From Anthonomus grandis grandis (lineage: Eukaryota; Arthropoda; Insecta; Coleoptera; Curculionidae), in assembly GCF_022605725.1 (NCBI RefSeq), contig NC_065558.1, positions 7,254,001 to 7,318,000 of the forward strand: DNA of 64,000 bases, written 5' to 3'. Position numbers and translations under genes: made by a program. The notes under the pieces are model-generated. The model saw nothing but the letters and a program-made list of their open reading frames with translations, did no database searches and had not been told where the DNA came from. Shown here one piece after another: positions 21,320 to 34,029 of the stretch. The number at the start of each line of letters is the position of its first letter. Within the stretch, counting starts at the first letter, position 1.

Positions 21320-22240
21320 AATCTCAAATGCCTGTAAGAAATTTTTCATTTTTTATAGGCAGTTAAGAAGGTAGGTCTCATGGCTTTAAAGCATTTAAAA
21401 TAATTTTTTCTCAGTTATCTTAACTCAGTAAACTAAATTTTCAACTGCCTGTAAATTCATAATTAATATTCAATTTTTTAACTACCTGTAAATGATTTCT
21501 CAATTTTTTCTAGGCAGTTGAAGGCATTTCTTATTTCTTCCAGGCAATTAAAGGCATTCGTTCTAGGCACGTACAGTATTTTTCCTTTACTCTCAGGCAG
21601 TTAATACTGAAATGTCAAATGCCTGTAAGAAATTTCTAATTTTTTATAGATATCTAAGAAAGCATGTCTCATGTCTTTCAAGCATTTAATAAAAAGGTTT
21701 TTTCTCACTTCACTTAAAATTGAATTTTCAACTGCCTGGAAGAAATTTCTGATTTTTTCCAGGCAATTGAAGAAGCTTTTAATTTTTTTTCCAGGCAGTT
21801 CAATATTCAATTTTTAACTACCTATAAATTATTTATAATTTTTCTATGCAGTTGAAGGCATTTTTTCCAGGCAATTAAAGGTATTTGCTTTAGGCACGTA
21901 CAGTATTTTTTTTTACTCTAGGGCAGTTAATACTGAAATTTCAAATGCCTGTAAGAAATTTCTATTTTTTTTATAGGTATCTAAGAAAGCATGTCTCATG
22001 TCTTACAAGCATTTAATAAAGTGATTTTTTCTCACTTCACTTACACACAACTGCCTGTAAGAAATTTCTGATTTTTTCCAAGCAATTGAAGAAATTTCTA
22101 ATATTTACCAGACAGTTCAATAATCAGTTTTCATCTACCTGCAAATGATTTATCATTTTTTCCAGGCAGTTGAAGGCATTTCTCATTTCGTCCAGGCAAT
22201 TAAAGGCTTTCTTCGTAACATCTACAGTATTTTTCTTAAG
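21320..22240. repeat. ~300-bp tandem units rich in CAGGCAGTT motifs
   Basis: AAATGCCTGTAAGAAATTT recurs at about 21,328, 21,617 and 21,944. It is followed each time by GGTCTCATG- or GCATGTCTCATG- and AAGCATTTAA. Between these are paired AACTGCCTGGAAGAAATTTC and TTTTTTCCAGGCAATTGAAG half-sites and TTAGGCACGTACAGTATTTT words (about 21,563 and 21,891). Three clear copies. Confidence 0.8.
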
Positions 22241-22319
22241 TATTTGTCACAGGTAGTTGCTAAAGTTACTATTTATGGATCACTCACTGCGTGTAGGTGC
22301 GAACTGAATGCACACCTAA

Positions 22320-22529
22320 TTATACTACTTGATTGACATTACGTGATGCAAAATTCAATAGAGACACATTTAGATCATACAGTGCACAAATGACATTTAC
22401 TTGGCACTGCTCCTTCAATACCTCCAGTGGGGCATGTTCGGGTGGTCGGGTGATCCAAGACGGGTCCATGCTTTTTGTTGTTTCTTCAACAGCATTATTT
22501 GTCTGTTCAACTATGTGTTGTGGTGATCA
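22320..22529 (-). CDS. Candidate short coding fragment, unknown family
   Basis: On the minus strand a frame is open from about 22,529 to a TAA at 22,322-22,320. The first Met is at 22,469, giving 49 codons (MDPSWITRPPEHAPLEVLKE ...). It has balanced amino-acid composition and higher GC than its surroundings, which is why it is listed. No known motif is visible, there is no clear promoter, and a possible acceptor (CACACATAG) lies at the 5' side. It could be an exon, a degraded transposon gene or chance. Confidence 0.25.
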
Positions 22530-22539
22530 TTAAATCCTT

Positions 22540-23456
22540 TTTATATGTGGTTAAGTCTATGAATTGTAGACCATTGAATGGGCACTGTTTCCGCTTTTTT
22601 CCAATGTTAATAACTTCGCGGCTAATTACCTTTGAGGTTGTACACGATTTTTTTCTTGTAACGGGATTTGACCGAGAAAAAGAAAATCCAAGGAAATATG
22701 GAAATCTGAAAATCGTGATAGATCGAGTTAAGAAATTCATTAGATATGATCTCAACTGCCTATGATGTAATAAAGATCTGTGTTTCAAGTATCATCTTGA
22801 CTTTTTTTAGATTTACCTTTTGATAAGCACTAAAGCTACTATAGCAAAAAGATAGGTAAAAACTGTGTACGAGTGAATCATCAGTGGCTTTTGTGTCAGA
22901 AAATATCTGAAAAAAACAAAGATGCCAAAAAATTAAAAAGAAAATTTTTTTGCCATTAAAAATGTATTAAATACAAAAAAGAGAGATGCTGGCTTTTTGG
23001 ATTGAATCAATGACATGATTAAGACATACATAAGAATACTAAAAGAATAACTGACATTTTGTGATTTAGTGATGATCCCATATTATAAGATTCTGTAGAA
23101 TTTATGAAAATACCTTTGGAAGAGGAAAAAAGAACAGATGTGGCAAAAAAAAGGAAAAGAGATTGGACTTTTTTTGTTTGTTTTGAAATTATAATAGAAA
23201 GGAATATAAGGTAACTCAAAGGGAAATAATTTAAAAACCACAACTAGTTCAACAAATTCATATAAAAAACCATTAAATCAGATGATATTTTATTGCGATT
23301 TTGCTAGACGGTCCAAACTTGAGAAAAATTTAAAGGAATTTTAAAAGAAGAAAATCTCATTTAAAAAAAATGCAGATGCAAATAATTAGCTAATTTATAA
23401 CAAATTTATTAAATCAAATTACAAAATTCAGCTGCAATGTTTCCAATACAATTTCC
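22540..23456. other. AT-rich intergenic sequence
   Basis: No gene recognised. One CTCAACTGCCTATGATGTAA half-site at about 22,751. The segment 22,640-22,760 resembles the 'AAATCGTGATRGATC-AG' flank of the motif arrays at 24.1 and 36.6 kb. Confidence 0.35.
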
Positions 23457-23700
23457 TTACTTATCATATGAGAGATACTCATTAAAGAAAATATCCTGAG
23501 TCGTCTGCAAAAAACGCCTCGCCTCGGGAATACTTATAAGCAAACGCTCATAAAATACAAAAGGCGGTACCGTTAGCCGAGCGGCGTGGAGGACGGGAGG
23601 GAGGGAGGGCACTTGGTACTGCTGACACACTTCTACTGTACCGGGCAGACGGAGGATCTCCCATCGTTGCTGATTTGCCAAATGTCGCAGAAATATTTTT
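23457..23700. other. GC-rich single-copy island
   Basis: Sudden rise in GC: CCGAGCGGCGTGGAGGACGG, then a GGGAGGGAGGGAGGG tract and CTGTACCGGGCAGACGGAGG. A 74-codon minus-strand frame (MANQQRWEILRLPGTVEVCQ ...) fits inside, but has no recognised family and may simply follow the GC content. No repeat motif is present. Candidate exon, promoter or enhancer. Confidence 0.4.
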
Positions 23701-23874
23701 TTTTTACTTGCGTGCGGTATTAGAAAGTGGTATGGGCTTTTATGGGTGTATTATTTTGTTTTTATTGAATGCGTTTCTATGATGTTGACAGTGGCAAGGA
23801 TTATTTTAAAGAGGTTTGATAAAAAAAATGTTTTTTTTGCTTGTTTATCGAATTTAATTCGATATAATTAATTA

Positions 23875-24690
23875 ACAATTTTAAGTACGTAGACTTACTG
23901 AGAAAAACGCCTCAGCTGCCTGAAATTATTGAGTAATTTCTCCTCGTATTTGGAATTTTTAATCAGAATTTGTTGAATTATCACGGTTTGCATTTTTTTC
24001 ATTTCCTTCAATTTTAGTCACTTTTTCTTAAATTTCCTACAATTTCCTTAATTTTAATCAACTATCTAGGCGAATTCAGGAAAACGCCTCAACTACCTGA
24101 AATTATTGATTGACTTCTTACAGGCAGTTGAAATCATATCTAATGAATTTCTTAACAATCCTCGTATGTGGAATATCTAATCAAGATTTGTTGGATCTAT
24201 CACGATTTTCAGATTTCCATATTTCCTTGGATTTTCTTTTCATATATCCTTCCGTTTCCTAAATTTTTGCGACTACTTAAATGAGTTGAGGAAAATGCCT
24301 CAATTGCCTGGAAATATTGATTAATTTCTCACAGGCAGGTTGAACTTATACCTAATAAATTTCTAAAAAATCCTCGCATTTGGAATTTCCAATCAGGTTT
24401 TATTGGACCATTATGGTTTGCAGATTTCCTAATTTCCTTGGATTTTCTTCACTTTTTCATATATTTCCTTTTGTTTCCTGACTGTTTTCAGCTATATAGA
24501 CAAATTGAGAAGAAAAATACCTTAACTGCCACTACAACTGAACTATTGATTGATTTCTCACAGGCAGTTAACGTAGGTATAACCATCAATTTATTAAAAA
24601 TCTTCGTAATTTCTAATCAGGATTAATGAATAAGACCATGATCAGTTTTAGATTTCCTCCGATTTCCTCAAATTGATTTTTCAGTGTGTT
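23875..24690 (-). repeat. Motif array, minus orientation (inverted partner of 36.1-36.9 kb)
   Basis: Four units of about 210 bp, each ending in a paired motif of the form CTGCCTG-AA-TATTGATT-ATTTCT-ACAGGCAGTTGA (for example 24,095-24,135, 24,299-24,345 and 24,523-24,574). They are followed by TCCTCG-A-TTGGAAT and a TTTCCTTGGATTTTCTT-type block. The whole segment reads as a close reverse complement of 36,116-36,930. Confidence 0.85.
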
Positions 24691-25259
24691 AAGATCCAAC
24701 TTAAATATTGGCTATCGGACTTCTGACTTCGTAGTATCTGAAGTTTTCTGTAATGTTATATTTTCTTAGTTTTATAGACGAAAAACTACTTGAAATTATT
24801 TATTGTGATGTGCAAAAGATATTTTCATGCTGTCTTGAATATCTGATATTTGGAATCATTCTGGACAATGAGAGGTAAGAAAATTTATTATACCTCATTA
24901 GAGTTTTTCAAATTTGCTAATTAATTTTTTTTTTACTTTTCAAATTTTTCATAAAAAATGCCTTAAAAAAATTAAACCGACGAGGATCCAGTTTAATTTT
25001 TAAATACTCTTAGGTTGGTTTGACTTTCTTTCCTCGTAGCTCCTTAGATTTCCTTTCTTCATTTTTTTTGGTTTTCCTCAATTGCCTGGACGAAATATAA
25101 ATATTAACTTAACTAACTGTTCTTCTCTTATATTCTACTGTTCTATCCCTTTAGTTGCTAAATATTTCAATTATTAAAGTTATAAGCACAAACACTGGTT
25201 GATGTTTAAAAGAGTTCAACCGACAATCAAGCAGCAAACACCCATGTATAAACTGCTAC
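24691..25259. other. AT-rich sequence with isolated half-sites
   Basis: No gene. CTCAATTGCCTGGACGAAAT at about 25,077 is an isolated half-site. Confidence 0.3.
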
Positions 25260-26091
25260 GAGTTTTAATTAAGAAACCCAAATAAGAGCAAAAAAATTAC
25301 ATTTTAAGCACACGAGGTAAAGAACGAGTCGATTAAATGAAATAGCAAAAACGGTGCATCCAACATGGCGAGGAGAAAGTGGTTGTGACTTTTGCGAGAA
25401 ACGCACGAGCGAGCCATTGACTTCTTCATCGTTAAGTTCAAAGAAATCTAAACCGCGGATCATGGAACAACCTTTACCTTTACGTCGGTTTATTCATCAT
25501 ACATCGGAGTTGTTCGTACACGCTCCCAATTAACCATAATGTTAATTTATAATTAGTGTTTTCAGTTACCTAACCCAAATAATCCGTAAATATTCGGCGA
25601 TGCGGGCCAGAATACCGTAACGTATTAAATAAAACATATAAATATATAACGTTGTCAAAATTTATTCGATGTGCTTGTGCCCACAGCCTTTTTTTTTTCG
25701 TCGAAGAAAGATAAGAGATTTAAAACGGTGTTTTTTTTTTAATTAATTAGATATTTATTGAGAGGGCAGATTTTGAGTGTAGAAGTACCAAACGTTTAAC
25801 TGTCTATATATTTCCAAAGGTTTTCTGTGACACATTGTCTACAAACCAAAAGTTTGAACCCTAACTGACTGTTGATCTCGTTTAAAGTTCAACAGACAAG
25901 TAAGTCAGTAACTTTAGGACCAAGAATTAAAGTGATTCTACCAAAAATTTCCCCAGTAAAGATAAATGAACGCCTCGGCCCACGATGACATTTATTTAGG
26001 CCATCCAGCCATACCTTTGCAGATAGGCACGTTAGAAATACGTCTTTACAGACTGTCAACCCAGATCTCAGCGATGACGCTCAACGCGAAA
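25260..26091. other. GC-richer single-copy island
   Basis: CATGGCGAGGAGAAAGTGG, GAGAAACGCACGAGCGAGCC and, further on, CGGCGATGCGGGCCAGAATA give a CpG-containing block free of the CAGGCA motif. Open frames of about 60 codons exist on the minus strand but show no family features. Possible regulatory or exonic sequence. Confidence 0.35.
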
Positions 26092-27667
26092 CAATACCCA
26101 ATAAATACTACAATATGCCTCTTTGGCTCATTTACAAACAATGGTCACATCGGTAATATATGCCACAACATAACGGATCATGTTATATCTAGCATCTGCA
26201 TCTCATTAGTATCTATTTGTAAAGGAGGATCGACGAAATTGGTGCATATAAAACTAATAAAAAAATTCATATGCAGGTTGGAGAGTCGATGGTTACATAT
26301 AGAGACGTATTTTCCCAACCTGTATAAAAATTCTTTTGGTAACGAATCGATTGGAAAAAAATGGAAAAGTGACATAAGAAGACCCAGGAATGGAATTTAC
26401 ATGGATATTATTTTTTTAAACTTAGTGATGGAACTTCTAGGAAGTTAAGATGTAAATTCAATAATTCAAAGATATACACACAGTTGCCTGGAAGGAATTT
26501 AATTTTTTTTAAATAAATTCAAAAGTACTATGGGATGTAAAAGCCAAATTGTCTTGAAAAGATTATAAAATGCAACGATGTGTATAAAAGAATGAAAAGG
26601 CATATTGCTTAATGACTAAACTGAAAGGATATAAATCCAGGGCTGTAAACCTGTTGATCAAAACCCTCTAATAAAAGTACGTAAATCTAAGGGCATGAAT
26701 TCATGGATAGAGACCCAAGGACACTAAGGACACCTTACCTGGAATAATAATAAAAATCACAAGGATAATAATACAGGAATAGAAACTCAAGTTGATGGAA
26801 AAAAAAAGAACTGATGGTTAGAAAAAGGAGTAACTTTAAGAAGAATTACAAATATTACCTAGGAGAAAACGAGAAAACAATAGAGGCAATTTAAGATGCA
26901 CTAAAAACCTTGGAAAAATTGAAACTTGTAAGAGCACATACGAAAATTGCCTGGCTAAAAAATACAGATTAGATTTGCCTGGAAAAACTTAATTAATTAA
27001 TCAAAAATACAAAACTCCAAAAATATGCATCTAAATTGCCTAAAAAAAAACTGTAAGAGCACATAGGCAAATTGTCTGAGAAAAAAGACACATTGATTTC
27101 TCATACTTCAGGCAGTACAACCATCAATTTAATCAAAACATTTCCAGACAATTAGGCCAAAGTAGTTTAATTATTCCAGGCGTGTCTCGGCTTTATCTCA
27201 ACTGACTGGAATAGTAAAACCACTTAAGTGCCTGGAAATGATAAGCCTCTATTACATAGTTATCTGAAATTTCAAATTCAATTGCCTGAAAAAATTTTTC
27301 TTTTAATTACCAAGCAGTTGACTCATTCAAACAGTCAAAGCATTAGTTGCCTGAAATAAAGCAGTTGTTTCATAACTTCTTACGCAGCTGTCTGAAATTA
27401 CAGTTTTACAAATTCTGATTTAATTGCCTGGAATAATTTTTTTTATTCCAGTAAAGCCATCAATTTTTTTAAACATATTTGCAAGAAGTTGGAACAAAAT
27501 AGATTTATTGTTCCAGGCAATTGGTCAACGACAATTCCAGATAGTCCAGAAGTTTCGGGCCTATAAAAATAACTATTCTAGTTACGGTAAAATTACTGAA
27601 ACTCCGGTTGAGTTTCAACTATGCCTGGAAAATTACTTAACATGTACTCAAATTGTCTGGAAAAATT
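26092..27667. repeat. 1.6-kb inverted repeat, left arm
   Basis: Reverse complement, with roughly 5-10% differences by eye, of 30,152-31,749. Matching landmarks: CAATACCCAATAAATAC at 26,092 with the opposing TATTTATTGGGTATTATT at about 31,731; GGAGGATCGACGAA with TTCGTCGATCCTCC; and CATGTACTCAAATTGTCTGG at the inner edge. It contains several CAGGCA-type motifs. No intact gene; the open frames present on both arms are shared by homology only. Confidence 0.88.
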
Positions 27668-28339
27668 GGAAAAAAATACAAAACTCTAAAAATATGCACG
27701 TAAATTACTTGGAAAAAATATAAAATGCCAAGGATTCACTGACGTATTGTCTGAAAAAAAAAATTATATACATTGGAAATAATAGAAATTTTTAAATAAT
27801 GAATTCCAATATTCGACAAAAATGTGTTTTATATAAACGTTGTTAATTGAAATTTCCAATATAAATCAATTATATTCAATTAAAAAAGCAAAAAAAATAT
27901 TGTATTGACTGATATTTTTTAAAATTTAATTAGAATTTACAATAAATTTCCGACCTAATATTATTACGCTACTTATCCTACCGACTGCGCTTATTTTAAT
28001 AAACAAAAAAAGAAAATCGCGAAAAAATTTAGGAAATTGAGAAAAACTTAAATAAGAATTTGCTAAATATTTAATTTTGCGATTTTTTTGGAAAAAATAA
28101 GGTTTGTTATATATCTAAATAATTTACTGTTAGAAAATAGAGAAACAGTGAAATTTCCACTTTTTTTTTCATTCTTTCCAGAACTATTTTTAATTTAAAT
28201 CAACTGTATATAATTAAAAAAAAAGCTATGGAAAAAAAAATAGTGAATTGAGGTATATTTTTATATATTTAAATATAGAAATTAATTTAAAAAAAATTAA
28301 TAAAAATAGAATTTACAACAAATTTCACATATTTACAGG

Positions 28340-29060
28340 AATTTATCACAAAATGCCTGGAACTCAAAAACTTCAAAAACTGTTAAACATAGAACTTAAC
28401 ATTTTTATAGAGATTGTCTAGGTAATTTATTTGTGACACATATTTAAGGATATTTAACAAAATATGTAAAAATGATTAGAGAAAAATTAATAAGGAAATC
28501 AAAAAATGCCTGTCACTCAAAAACTATTAGGCATAGAAATTTGAAAATTTGTCTACGAATTTTTTAAATAATTTAATTGGACACCTATTTTGAGATTTTT
28601 CAAAAAAAAATACGAGGATAATATTTTTAAAATTTTGAAAAAAATGAATAAAAAAGAAGTAAAATTAGAGACTTAAAATTTTATATACGGATTCTTTTAA
28701 TAATTTAAGTAGACATCTTTTTCAGGATTTAAAAAAAAACAATAAAAAATTAAAATTAAAAAAAATCATAAAACGCCTATAATTAACAAACAAATACCAA
28801 TAGAAATCTAAGAATTTTTATACGGATTTCGTGATTAATTTAATTCAATATCTACTTCAGGATTTTTCAAAAAAAATTATAAAAAACCACAAAATGTCTA
28901 TAATTCAAAAACTTTTGGACATAGAAATATGAAAATTTGTATACGAATTATTCGGTTAATTAATTTAACACCTATTCCAGGACTTTTCAAAAAAATATAT
29001 ATAAAATTTAAAAAAAAATTGGAAAAGGTTAAAAAACAAATCACAAAATACATATAATTA
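28340..29060. repeat. ~130-bp diverged repeats
   Basis: CACAAAATGCCTGGAACTCA (28,350), AAAAATGCCTGTCACTCAAA (28,503), AAAACGCCTATAATTAACAA (28,769) and AAAATGTCTATAATTCAAAA (28,892), each followed by ACATAGAAAT-TGAAAATTTGTATACG and an ACACCTATT-CAGGA-TTTTCAAAAA block. About five copies. Confidence 0.65.
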
Positions 29061-29499
29061 CACAGTGCTACTCGGCTATAGGTCATTGGTCAATTAAGTT
29101 ACATAACAGTATTACCAAAAATTACGAAAAAATATAAAAAAAGAGAGTTAGATACAACTTTTAACAGTAAATAAGAATAGAAAATGTAGGAATTATTTTG
29201 CATTATAGTTCACCATTTTCACTGTTCTACTTTTCTTCTTTCCTTTCTAAGCCAATCTACTTCTATAAAAGCCGTTCCAGGACTTTGTTTTTTGAACTAA
29301 CAATCCTGGATAATTTGACAATTTTATTCCAGGAATCTGACTCTACTATGGATCCTTAAAGTAACTCTATAATTTTCTTCCAAAAACACCTTGTCTTTAA
29401 TATACTCTATTGGTTTTCAATACTGCTGTTACCAACATACAACCACAAAAACACCTTTTTTAAGTTCAAATATTTAATCCGTGTCTAATAACACTAACA

Positions 29500-29900
29500 A
29501 ATAAAGTCATTATTGATCATTGTCTCTCTCTCTCCTGAGAAAATTTCCGTTCAAAGACGGTGATTCGAGATGGAATCATTCCATTTATCCACAAACCGTG
29601 TACCGCAAGAAGAAGAAGAAGAAGTAAAAATACACAGTCGCAAACAATGATGCAAAAACTGGAGTAGGCCACGAAACGAGTCCAGTTGACTAAATTCACT
29701 TTCAATTAACGGTTTTGGAATGATTAGGCTTTGCTTGCCGCGATCTACGTATATGACGCGCTTTTAAAAGTACCGTTAGGGCGAATCCTCGCTATTAGTG
29801 GCCACTACTCGGTAAATCGTCGAGGATTTTACGAATTAACGTTACATTTATAACTCGCGATGTGCCTAATTAATGTTTTCTTTAGTTTTGGGTTATTTCT
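29500..29900. other. GC-richer single-copy island with homeodomain-like TAATTA words
   Basis: Contains CCGCGATCTACGTATATGACG, CGGTAAATCGTCGAGGATT and several AATTAAC/TAATTAATG words, and lacks the CAGGCA motif. The minus strand has a 62-codon frame without family features. Candidate enhancer. Confidence 0.35.
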
Positions 29901-30151
29901 GGCATAATTTAGCTTGCGTGGTAGGAGGAGATCTGATGGGCAAATGGTCATTGATGATATACTTTGAATTTGCAAGAAATTTTACCTATTGCTAGGAGGG
30001 TATACCTATATATGGACTTAATTTTGTTGGATATTGGAAGAAAAATTAAGGAATTAAGGAATGTGCTGAGGTATTTTTACTAAGAAAATCTGAATAATTT
30101 AAGGTGACTTAACTGAATTTACAAATAATTTTTTTTTTTTGGTCTGTGCAT

Positions 30152-31749
30152 TTTTTCCAGACAATTTGAGTACATGTTATGTAATTTTCCAGGCATAGTT
30201 GAAACTCAACCAGAGTTTCAGTAATTTTACCATAACTAGAATAGTTATTTTTATAGGCCTTAAACTTCTGGACTATCTGAAATTGTCTTTGACCAATTGC
30301 CCGGAACAATAAATGTATTTTGTTTCAACTTCTTGCAAATATATTTAAAAAAATTGATGGCTTTACTGGAATAAAAAAAAATTATTCCAGGCAATCGAAT
30401 CAGAATTTGTAAAACTGTAATTTCAGACAGCTGCGTAAGAAGTTATGGAAGAACTGCTTTATTTCAGGCAACTAATGCTTTGACTGTTTCAATGAGTCAA
30501 CTGCTTGGTAATTAAAAGATAAATTATTCCAGGCAATTGAATTTCAAATTTCAGATAACTATGTAATAGAGGCTTATCATTTCCAGGCAGTTAAGTGGTT
30601 TTACTATTCCAGTCAGTTGAGATTAAGTCGAGACACGCATGGAATAATTAAACTACTTTGGCCTAATTTTCTGGAAATGTTTTGAATAAATTGATGGTTG
30701 TACTGCTTGAAGTATGAGAAATCAATGTGTCTTTTTTCTCAGACAATTTGCCTATGTGCTCTTACAGTTTTTTTTTCAGGCAATTTGGATACATATCTTT
30801 GGAGTTTTGTATTTTTGATTAATCAAGTTTTTCTAGGCAAATCTGATCTGTGTTTTTTAGCCAGGCAATTTTCGTATGTGCTCTTACAAGTTCCAATTTT
30901 TTTAAGGTTTTTAGTGCATCTTAAATAGCCTCTATTGTTTTCTCGTTTTCTCCTAGGTAATATTTGTATTTCTCCTTAAAGTTACTCCTTTTTCTAACCA
31001 TCAGTTCTTTGTTTTTTCATCAACTGGAGTTTGTATTCCTGTATTATTATCCTTGTGATTTTTATTATTATTCCAGGTAAAGTGTCCTTGGTGTCCTTGG
31101 GTCTCTATGCATGAATTCATGCCCTTAGGTTTACGTACTTTTATTAGAGGGTTTTTAAGCAACTTGGGTTTTGATCAATAGATTTATAGCCCTGGATTTA
31201 TATCCTTTAAGTTTAGTCATTAAGCAATATGCCTTTTCATTCTTTTATACACATCGTTGCATTTTATAATCTTTTCAAGACAATTTGGCTTTTACATCCC
31301 ATAGTATTTTTTAATTTATTTAAAAAAATAAAATTCCTTCCAGGCAACTGTGAGTGTATCTTTGAATTATTGAATTCACATCTTTACTTCCTAGAAGTTC
31401 CATCATTAAGTTTAAAAAAATTATATCCATGTAAATTCCATTCCTGGGTCTTCTCATGTCACTTTGACCCTTTTCCATTTTTTTCCAATCAATTCGTTAC
31501 CAAAAGAATTTATATACAGGTTGGAAAAATACGTCTCTATATGTAACCATCGCCTCTCCAATCTGTATATGAATTTTTTTATTAGTTTTATATGCAGCAA
31601 TTTCGTCGATCCTCCTTTACAAATAGATACTAATGAGATGCAGATGCTAGATATAACATTATCCGTTATGTTGTGGCACATATTACTGATGTGACCATTA
31701 TTTGTATATGAGCCAAAGAGGCATATTGCAGTATTTATTGGGTATTATT
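30152..31749. repeat. 1.6-kb inverted repeat, right arm
   Basis: Inverted partner of 26,092-27,667. The 75-codon frame on each arm that includes SFICTNFVDPPLQIDTNEMQ (left, minus strand) or its near-identical counterpart (right, plus strand) shows the high similarity of this part. Confidence 0.88.
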
Positions 31750-32519
31750 TCACAAATAAAGAAAAATTTTTTAGTTGTATCTCATCTAACTATATAGCCA
31801 GAGATTTAATTATATCAGTTATAGCATATGAGTATATTGATTAAAAAAATAATTTTAATTAATACGTCTTAAATTTAATTTTAAGAAAATTTTTGGAATT
31901 GTAATTTTATTCCATTTATTCTGAAAAGTCCAAATTTACAAAAAGAAATTCTATGCAATTTAGATTATTTGAAGAAGAAGCCAGATAAATGCGGAAAATT
32001 CATGAAATATGGCTGATATCGAAGTTGGCCTAAACCAACTCAAATATTGCATTTCAAATTTATTTTAATTGTTGAGAATTTTGGGAAATTACTGAAACAT
32101 TAAATAAATTTAGGCCAATTTTTACAAGCCGTGAAAATAATTTCAAAAATATTAGAAAACGGGAATTTTATAAAATTTCAACTCAATTTCTCAACCCATT
32201 GATAAAGCAAGCCTGCCTCATCTAACTATTCCTCAGGAAAAATCAACTATGAAAAAATCTATTTCAATAATAAATGCCGGGTAAATACATAGAATTCCAG
32301 AATATTAGAACCTCCAAGTTAACTCAGTCCAGTTCGACAAACCCAATAGGGATGGGATGAAACTAGGAAACAGCATTTAATTTTTGGTGGAAATTTCACT
32401 CTTTTGAAAATTCAAAATTGGAATTTCCAACTTAACTGAATAAATCTACAAGAATTAATTAAATCGATATTTAATAAAATTGTGGAAACCATGATAATTT
32501 AACAAACCGTGATTTAGAA
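31750..32519. other. AT-rich filler
   Basis: No gene or clear repeat. Text similar to 19,571-20,261 (for example AATTTAGATTATTTGAAGAA and GAAGTTGGCCTAAACC). Confidence 0.3.
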
Positions 32520-33330
32520 AATCCACATACGACATTAGATGTGGACCTTAATTGCCTGTGAGCAATTAATCAATAATTCCAGGTAGTTGAGACCTTTTTC
32601 TGAATTCGTCTAGATAGTTGATAAAAATGTAAGGAAATTTAAGAAAAAGTGAAAAAAATTCAACAAAATAAGAAAAAATGCAAACCGTGATAATTCAACA
32701 AATTCTGATTTAAAATTCCATAAAACGAGAAGAAATTAATCAATAATTCCAAGCAGCTGAGGCGTTTTTCTCAATTAGTCTACGTACTTGAAAAAAATCA
32801 GAAAAAAAAAGAAATATAAGAAAATGAGGAATTGTGGAAACCATGATAGTTCAATAAACCCTGATTTAGAAAATCTAAATACGAGGATTTAAAAAAAAAT
32901 CCATTAGATGTGGACTTCAATTGCCTGTGAGAAATCAATCAATAATTCCAGGCAATTGAGGCACTTTTCTCAATTTATCTAAAAATTCAGGAAATAGAAG
33001 TAAATGGAAGAAAAATTTAAGAACATCCAAAAAAAGGAGGAAATCTAAAAACCATGATGGTTCGACAAATTGTGAATAAAATTTCCAAATACGAGGGTAT
33101 TAAGGAAAGCCATTAGATATAATGAAGCTGCTAAGAAATTAACTATTTCAAGCAGTTGCAAAAGTTTGAGAAAAAGTTATGAAAATCACACGTCCAACAA
33201 AATTCTGATTGCAAATTGTTAATAGAAGGATATGGCCTCAACTGCCAGAAATGATTGATTTTTTAGATACGGTCTCAACTGCCTGTGAGAAATCAATCAT
33301 TTCTTGCAGAGAAATCATTGAGGTCCTGAA
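32520..33330 (+). repeat. Motif array, plus orientation
   Basis: Units of about 190-210 bp with GCCTGTGAG-AATCAATCAATAATTCCAGG-A-TTGAGG pairs at about 32,553, 32,735, 32,920 and 33,270. Flanks CGTGATAATTCAACAAAT-CTGATT are the reverse complement of those at 23.9-24.4 kb. Confidence 0.8.
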
Positions 33331-34029
33331 GAAGAAATCTCATCAAATTCTCAGCTTATGTTAAAACTGAAGAAAATAATTTATTTCTTCTAGGAGTTAC
33401 AGTCACTAAAAATGAGAAACATAAAAAAAATTCAGCAAACTTAAGAAGCCTTAAGAAAACGTCAGGAATTCTAAATATGAGAAAAGTCAAGATGTTTCAC
33501 CTTAAGGAGTTAAAAAAAACAGATTCAAGGAAATTCAAAATGAGCTTTAATAACCTGAAATTGAGGTAAAAAAAATCCAAGAAAATTAGGAAATCTGTCA
33601 TGAAAATCTAAGAAATTCTGATTTTTGAGAAAGCCTATGACCTCAACTGCCTGGAAGGAATTGACCATTTCAAGCGGATTAAATGCTATGTCAAAATGAC
33701 CCTAGGCAACAAACCCTGACCATAAGGTGACACTGAAAAAAATTCTGTTTAGTTGACAGTTTTTTTGATCAACGAGCAAAAGTTTTCTGGATAGATAATG
33801 ACTTTGATAGAATCATTAACCAGGAAACCTTGAATGGGCTTAATGATGGTTTTCACCATCATCCACTACTGCTGAATTAGCAGATGACATAACAGGTATT
33901 TCCCTGATTTCACCTTCTTAGATCAATTTAATGATCATGATGCATTGATCCCAAGAAATAATTTGCTTATGGTGACAGTGAATCTGTCTCCCTTATTATC
34001 TGGTTGAGAAAGACTTTAACTTATTTTGT
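33331..34029. other. Mixed sequence, no gene recognised
   Basis: One more half-site pair at about 33,640-33,690 (CTCAACTGCCTGGAAGGAAT). From 33,730 on the sequence is more complex (CATCATCCACTACTGCTGAA), but no family is recognised. Confidence 0.3.

Larger units (their letters stand above)
27668..30151. other. Spacer of the large inverted repeat
   Basis: 2.48 kb between the arms. 27,740-28,330 is AT-rich without structure, 28,340-29,060 is a small tandem repeat, and 29,500-29,900 is a GC-richer island (listed separately). Confidence 0.5.

Noticed and set aside
23575..23590. TAGCCGAGCGG, a perfect match to the tRNA A-box consensus
   Set aside because: No B box (GGTTCGA-TCC) at a suitable distance and no acceptor or anticodon stem could be drawn.
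25966..26448. 160-codon plus-strand frame
   Set aside because: About two thirds lies in the left arm of the large inverted repeat, and the matching right-arm sequence does not keep the frame; no family resemblance.
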